NCBI GenBank assembly: GCA_025356795.1
Contig: JANXRR010000635.1
Coordinates: forward strand, 1-7,940
DNA length: 7,940 bases
Direction of reading: 5' to 3'
Source: Bacteroidia bacterium
GTDB lineage: Bacteria; Bacteroidota; Bacteroidia; Cytophagales; Cyclobacteriaceae
Position numbers and translations under genes: made by a program. Of the stretch, positions 6,032-7,940 are shown one piece after another (positions within the stretch are counted from its first letter, which is position 1; each line of letters starts with the position of its first letter). Under the pieces are notes generated by a model, which saw only the letters and a list, made by a program, of their open reading frames with translations, was not told the DNA's origin and did not search any database.

Positions 6032-7156
6032 ATGATGGATCAAGAGCGGCTTGCTTTTCTTGCTTTGCACTTTGCTCCAGGTATTGGCTCTCGTTTATTA
6101 AAGCAATTAATCAGCTACTGTGGCTCAGCTCAGCAAGTATTTGCAACCCCCAAAGGAAAACTTTTAAAAATTCCCGGCATAGGTTTAGTAACCGCAAACT
6201 CCATAAAATCTCAGCAACTATTTTCACTTGCTGAAAAGGAAATACTGAAAGCTGAAAAGGAAAATGTTGAACTACTATTCTATACTGATAAGAGTTTTCC
6301 TGCTAGGTTAAAGTCTATTGAAGATGCGCCCGTAGTTATATATACAAAAGGCAACATCAATTTAAATTTTTCTAAAACAGTAGGCATTGTTGGCACAAGA
6401 CAGGCAACTGCCTATGGAAAAAATTTAGTGGAGAGTATTGTTGAAGATCTTTTGCCACATCAAACACCTATCATCAGTGGTCTTGCTTATGGCATTGATA
6501 TACACGCACACAAACATGCTTTAAAAGTTGGGTTGCCTACCATAGGCGTATTGGGAAGTGGTATCGATGTTATTTATCCTGCGGCACATAATGAAACGGC
6601 CAAGAAAATGATGAACCAAGGTGGCTTGATAACAGAAAACTCTTTTGGTGCTAAGCCTGATGCGCATAATTTTCCTGCACGCAACAGAATAATAGCAGGC
6701 TTATGCGATGCGCTTATTGTAATTGAAGCTGCTGAAAAGGGAGGTGCCTTGATTACCGCTGAAATTGCCAACAGCTATAATAAAGATGTATTTGCCGTGC
6801 CCGGAAATATTGGGCAAACATTTTCGGCTGGCTGCAACTTCCTCATCAAAACAAATAAAGCAAATCTTTTTACTTCAGTGAAAGATTTAGAGTACATCAT
6901 GAATTGGAGATTAGAATCTGATTCAGCTTCTCCTTCCATTGCTGCTATTGATTATAGCACTATATCAAACGATGAAAAGAAAGTGATAGAGCAATTGCTT
7001 ACAAAAGAAACACCAATTATGATAGATCAACTAAGCATTGATAGTCATATCCCATTAGGCATACTTTCATCCTTACTACTTTCGCTTGAGTTTGCTGGCT
7101 TGGTTATTTCTCTGCCTGGCAAAAGATATGGACTTGTTAATAGAAATTATAGATAA
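6032..7156 (+). CDS. dprA: DNA-processing protein DprA
   Basis: The product is 374 aa. DprA (Smf) binds incoming single-stranded DNA in the cytoplasm and loads RecA during natural transformation. Residues 1-70 form an N-terminal helix-hairpin-helix/SAM-like region with APGIGSRLLKQL and KIPGIGLVTANSI. The Rossmann-fold core (about 75-290) carries the family motifs VGIVGTRQAT (117-126), SGLAYGIDIHAHKHAL (149-164), GVLGSGIDVIYP (172-183), GGLITE (197-202), FPARNRIIAGL (214-224), EAAEKGGALITA (232-243) and VPGNIGQTFSAGCNFLI (256-272). A winged-helix domain (about 310-370, DprA_WH-like) ends the protein. Length and domain order are those of a full-size DprA. The start is the first of two ATG codons in tandem, which differ by one residue. 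The gene ends 3 nt from the converging HMG-CoA-lyase-like gene, and no clear bidirectional terminator is visible between them. Presence of dprA alone does not prove natural competence. Confidence 0.96.
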   Translation: MMDQERLAFLALHFAPGIGSRLLKQLISYCGSAQQVFATPKGKLLKIPGIGLVTANSIKSQQLFSLAEKEILKAEKENVELLFYTDKSFPARLKSIEDAPVVIYTKGNINLNFSKTVGIVGTRQATAYGKNLVESIVEDLLPHQTPIISGLAYGIDIHAHKHALKVGLPTIGVLGSGIDVIYPAAHNETAKKMMNQGGLITENSFGAKPDAHNFPARNRIIAGLCDALIVIEAAEKGGALITAEIANSYNKDVFAVPGNIGQTFSAGCNFLIKTNKANLFTSVKDLEYIMNWRLESDSASPSIAAIDYSTISNDEKKVIEQLLTKETPIMIDQLSIDSHIPLGILSSLLLSLEFAGLVISLPGKRYGLVNRNYR

Positions 7157-7159
7157 GCT

Positions 7160-7940
7160 TCAATGATTTGGGAACACAGACTCTGTCATTATCATAGCTT
7201 TGTTTAATTCAACTCTATCTAAGTTGAGCAAAACATTTCTGGTAGTTAGATAGTCGATAATTTTTTCGGTTGCTAAGTTACCTACCAGTTCATCATCAGC
7301 CATCGGACAACCTCCAAATCCTTTTAAGGCACCATCAAAGCGATTACATCCGGCTTCAAATGCAGCATTAATCTTTTCAATAGAAGTTGCCGGTGATGAA
7401 TGAAGGTGAACTCCAAATTCAATCTCAGGATATTCCTTTGTGAGTTTAGAAAACAAATAAGTTATCTGACCTGGAGTGGAAGAACCAACCGTATCGGCTA
7501 GCGAAATAATTTTCACGTCCAACTCAATCAACATCTTTATAAAATCACTTACAATTTCTACTGAATAAAAATCACCATAAGGATTGCCGAAACCCATGCT
7601 GATATAAGTAACAAGTTGCTTGTGCGAGCCTTCGCAAATAAGCTGAATACTTTTTACAGTGTCTATAGCTTGAGCGATCGTGGAATTGGTATTTCTCCTT
7701 TGAAAAGTTTCAGAAATTGAAAGAGGAAACCCCAAATAATCAATGAGCCCATGCTCGCTCGCTGCTTCTGCTCCGCGAGTATTAGCAACAATGGCAAGTA
7801 ATTTTGATGTTGAAGAAGTTAGAAAGAGTTCACTAAGAACTTCTGTTGTATCACTCATTTGTGGAATGGCCTTCGGAGAAACAAAACTCCCAAAGTCGAT
7901 AGTATCAAAACCAACTTTCAACAATTGGTTGATATAAGCA
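7160..7940 (-). CDS. Hydroxymethylglutaryl-CoA lyase family protein, 5' end outside the window
   Basis: 259 complete codons are visible; the frame is still open at the right edge. The TTG at 7924-7922 is not the start, because the codons before it (AYINQ, then LLKVGFDTIDFGSFVSPKAIPQ) continue the family alignment. About 25-40 residues are probably missing, including the catalytic Arg-Asp near the N-terminus. The enzyme is a TIM-barrel DRE-type lyase that splits HMG-CoA into acetoacetate and acetyl-CoA (leucine and ketone-body catabolism) using a divalent metal. In fragment numbering, the barrel metal ligands are GVHLH (H178, H180) and N221 in GNLATE. The catalytic cysteine is in GFGGCPMADDELVGN (C211), the lyase signature. 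SLADT near 146-150 lies in another conserved strand. The HLHSS form and the GGCPMA variant are typical of Bacteroidota members of this family. A related DRE-type activity cannot be excluded from sequence. It converges on dprA and shares no obvious pathway with it. Confidence 0.88.
   Translation of the reverse strand, partial: AYINQLLKVGFDTIDFGSFVSPKAIPQMSDTTEVLSELFLTSSTSKLLAIVANTRGAEAASEHGLIDYLGFPLSISETFQRRNTNSTIAQAIDTVKSIQLICEGSHKQLVTYISMGFGNPYGDFYSVEIVSDFIKMLIELDVKIISLADTVGSSTPGQITYLFSKLTKEYPEIEFGVHLHSSPATSIEKINAAFEAGCNRFDGALKGFGGCPMADDELVGNLATEKIIDYLTTRNVLLNLDRVELNKAMIMTESVFPNH

Noticed and set aside
6229..6262. Direct repeat GCTGAAAAGGAAA within dprA
   Set aside because: It encodes Glu/Lys-rich helix residues (AEKEILKAEKEN); ordinary low-complexity coding sequence, not a mobile or regulatory repeat.
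6574..6771. 65-codon minus-strand frame inside dprA
   Set aside because: It lies opposite the conserved DprA core and starts and ends at no plausible signals; a shadow frame.
7157..7200. Possible bidirectional terminator between dprA and the lyase-like gene (short ACAG/CTGT dyad)
   Set aside because: The stem is only 4 bp with a 3-nt loop, no T-run follows, and it lies inside the lyase coding sequence.
7743..7937. 64-codon plus-strand frame opposite the HMG-CoA lyase-like gene
   Set aside because: The minus strand encodes a clear lyase family sequence across the same bases.
1..7940. CRISPR arrays, tRNA or rRNA genes, insertion sequences
   Set aside because: No regularly spaced repeats, no cloverleaf-like or rRNA sequence, no transposase and no terminal inverted repeats were seen on reading both strands.

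Overview
The window looks like chromosomal DNA of a Bacteroidota bacterium, probably of the Cytophagales/Cytophagia type. The reasons are a low to moderate GC content, start codons mostly without Shine-Dalgarno sequences, promoter-like boxes close to the Bacteroidota TTG / TAnnTTTG pattern, the style of the alanyl-tRNA synthetase and HMG-CoA-lyase-like proteins, and the gene order alaS / M23 peptidase / MerR / dprA, which I recall from this phylum. The placement is by inference; no rRNA or other phylogenetic marker is present.

Left part (1-3468, minus strand): a tightly packed block read right to left. It starts with alaS (alanyl-tRNA synthetase), followed 10 nt later by a 68-codon small ORF. 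A nucleotidyltransferase-fold gene overlaps the end of that ORF. Last comes the first 26 codons of gatB (Asp/Glu-tRNA amidotransferase subunit B), which run off the left edge. A two-gene accessory module (small ORF + nucleotidyltransferase, resembling toxin-antitoxin or minimal nucleotidyltransferase pairs) therefore sits between two aminoacyl-tRNA synthesis genes. The nucleotidyltransferase appears to carry a one-base frameshift near its 3' end. The shifted frame restores a family-like C-terminus whose stop directly abuts the gatB start.

Middle part (3469-5683): a 184-bp divergent intergenic region holds candidate promoters for both directions. Then come two tandem M23-family metallopeptidases joined by a one-base stop/start overlap. 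Each has an N-terminal cytoplasmic stub, one membrane anchor, a helical or coiled-coil stalk and a C-terminal LytM-type domain with all zinc and catalytic residues present. They are probably cell-wall hydrolases or scaffolds facing the periplasm. A 121-bp gap follows, with a weak hairpin, a good promoter candidate and a perfect 8-bp inverted repeat in the leader of the next gene.

Right part (5684-7940): a short MerR-type DNA-binding protein without an effector domain, then dprA 12 nt later (ssDNA-binding RecA loader of natural transformation). Converging on dprA with only 3 nt between the stops is an HMG-CoA lyase-family gene on the minus strand, truncated at its 5' end by the window edge.

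Most of the window is conserved housekeeping DNA. The parts most worth a second look are the small-ORF/nucleotidyltransferase module with its frameshift, the tandem M23 pair, and the inverted repeat in the merR leader.
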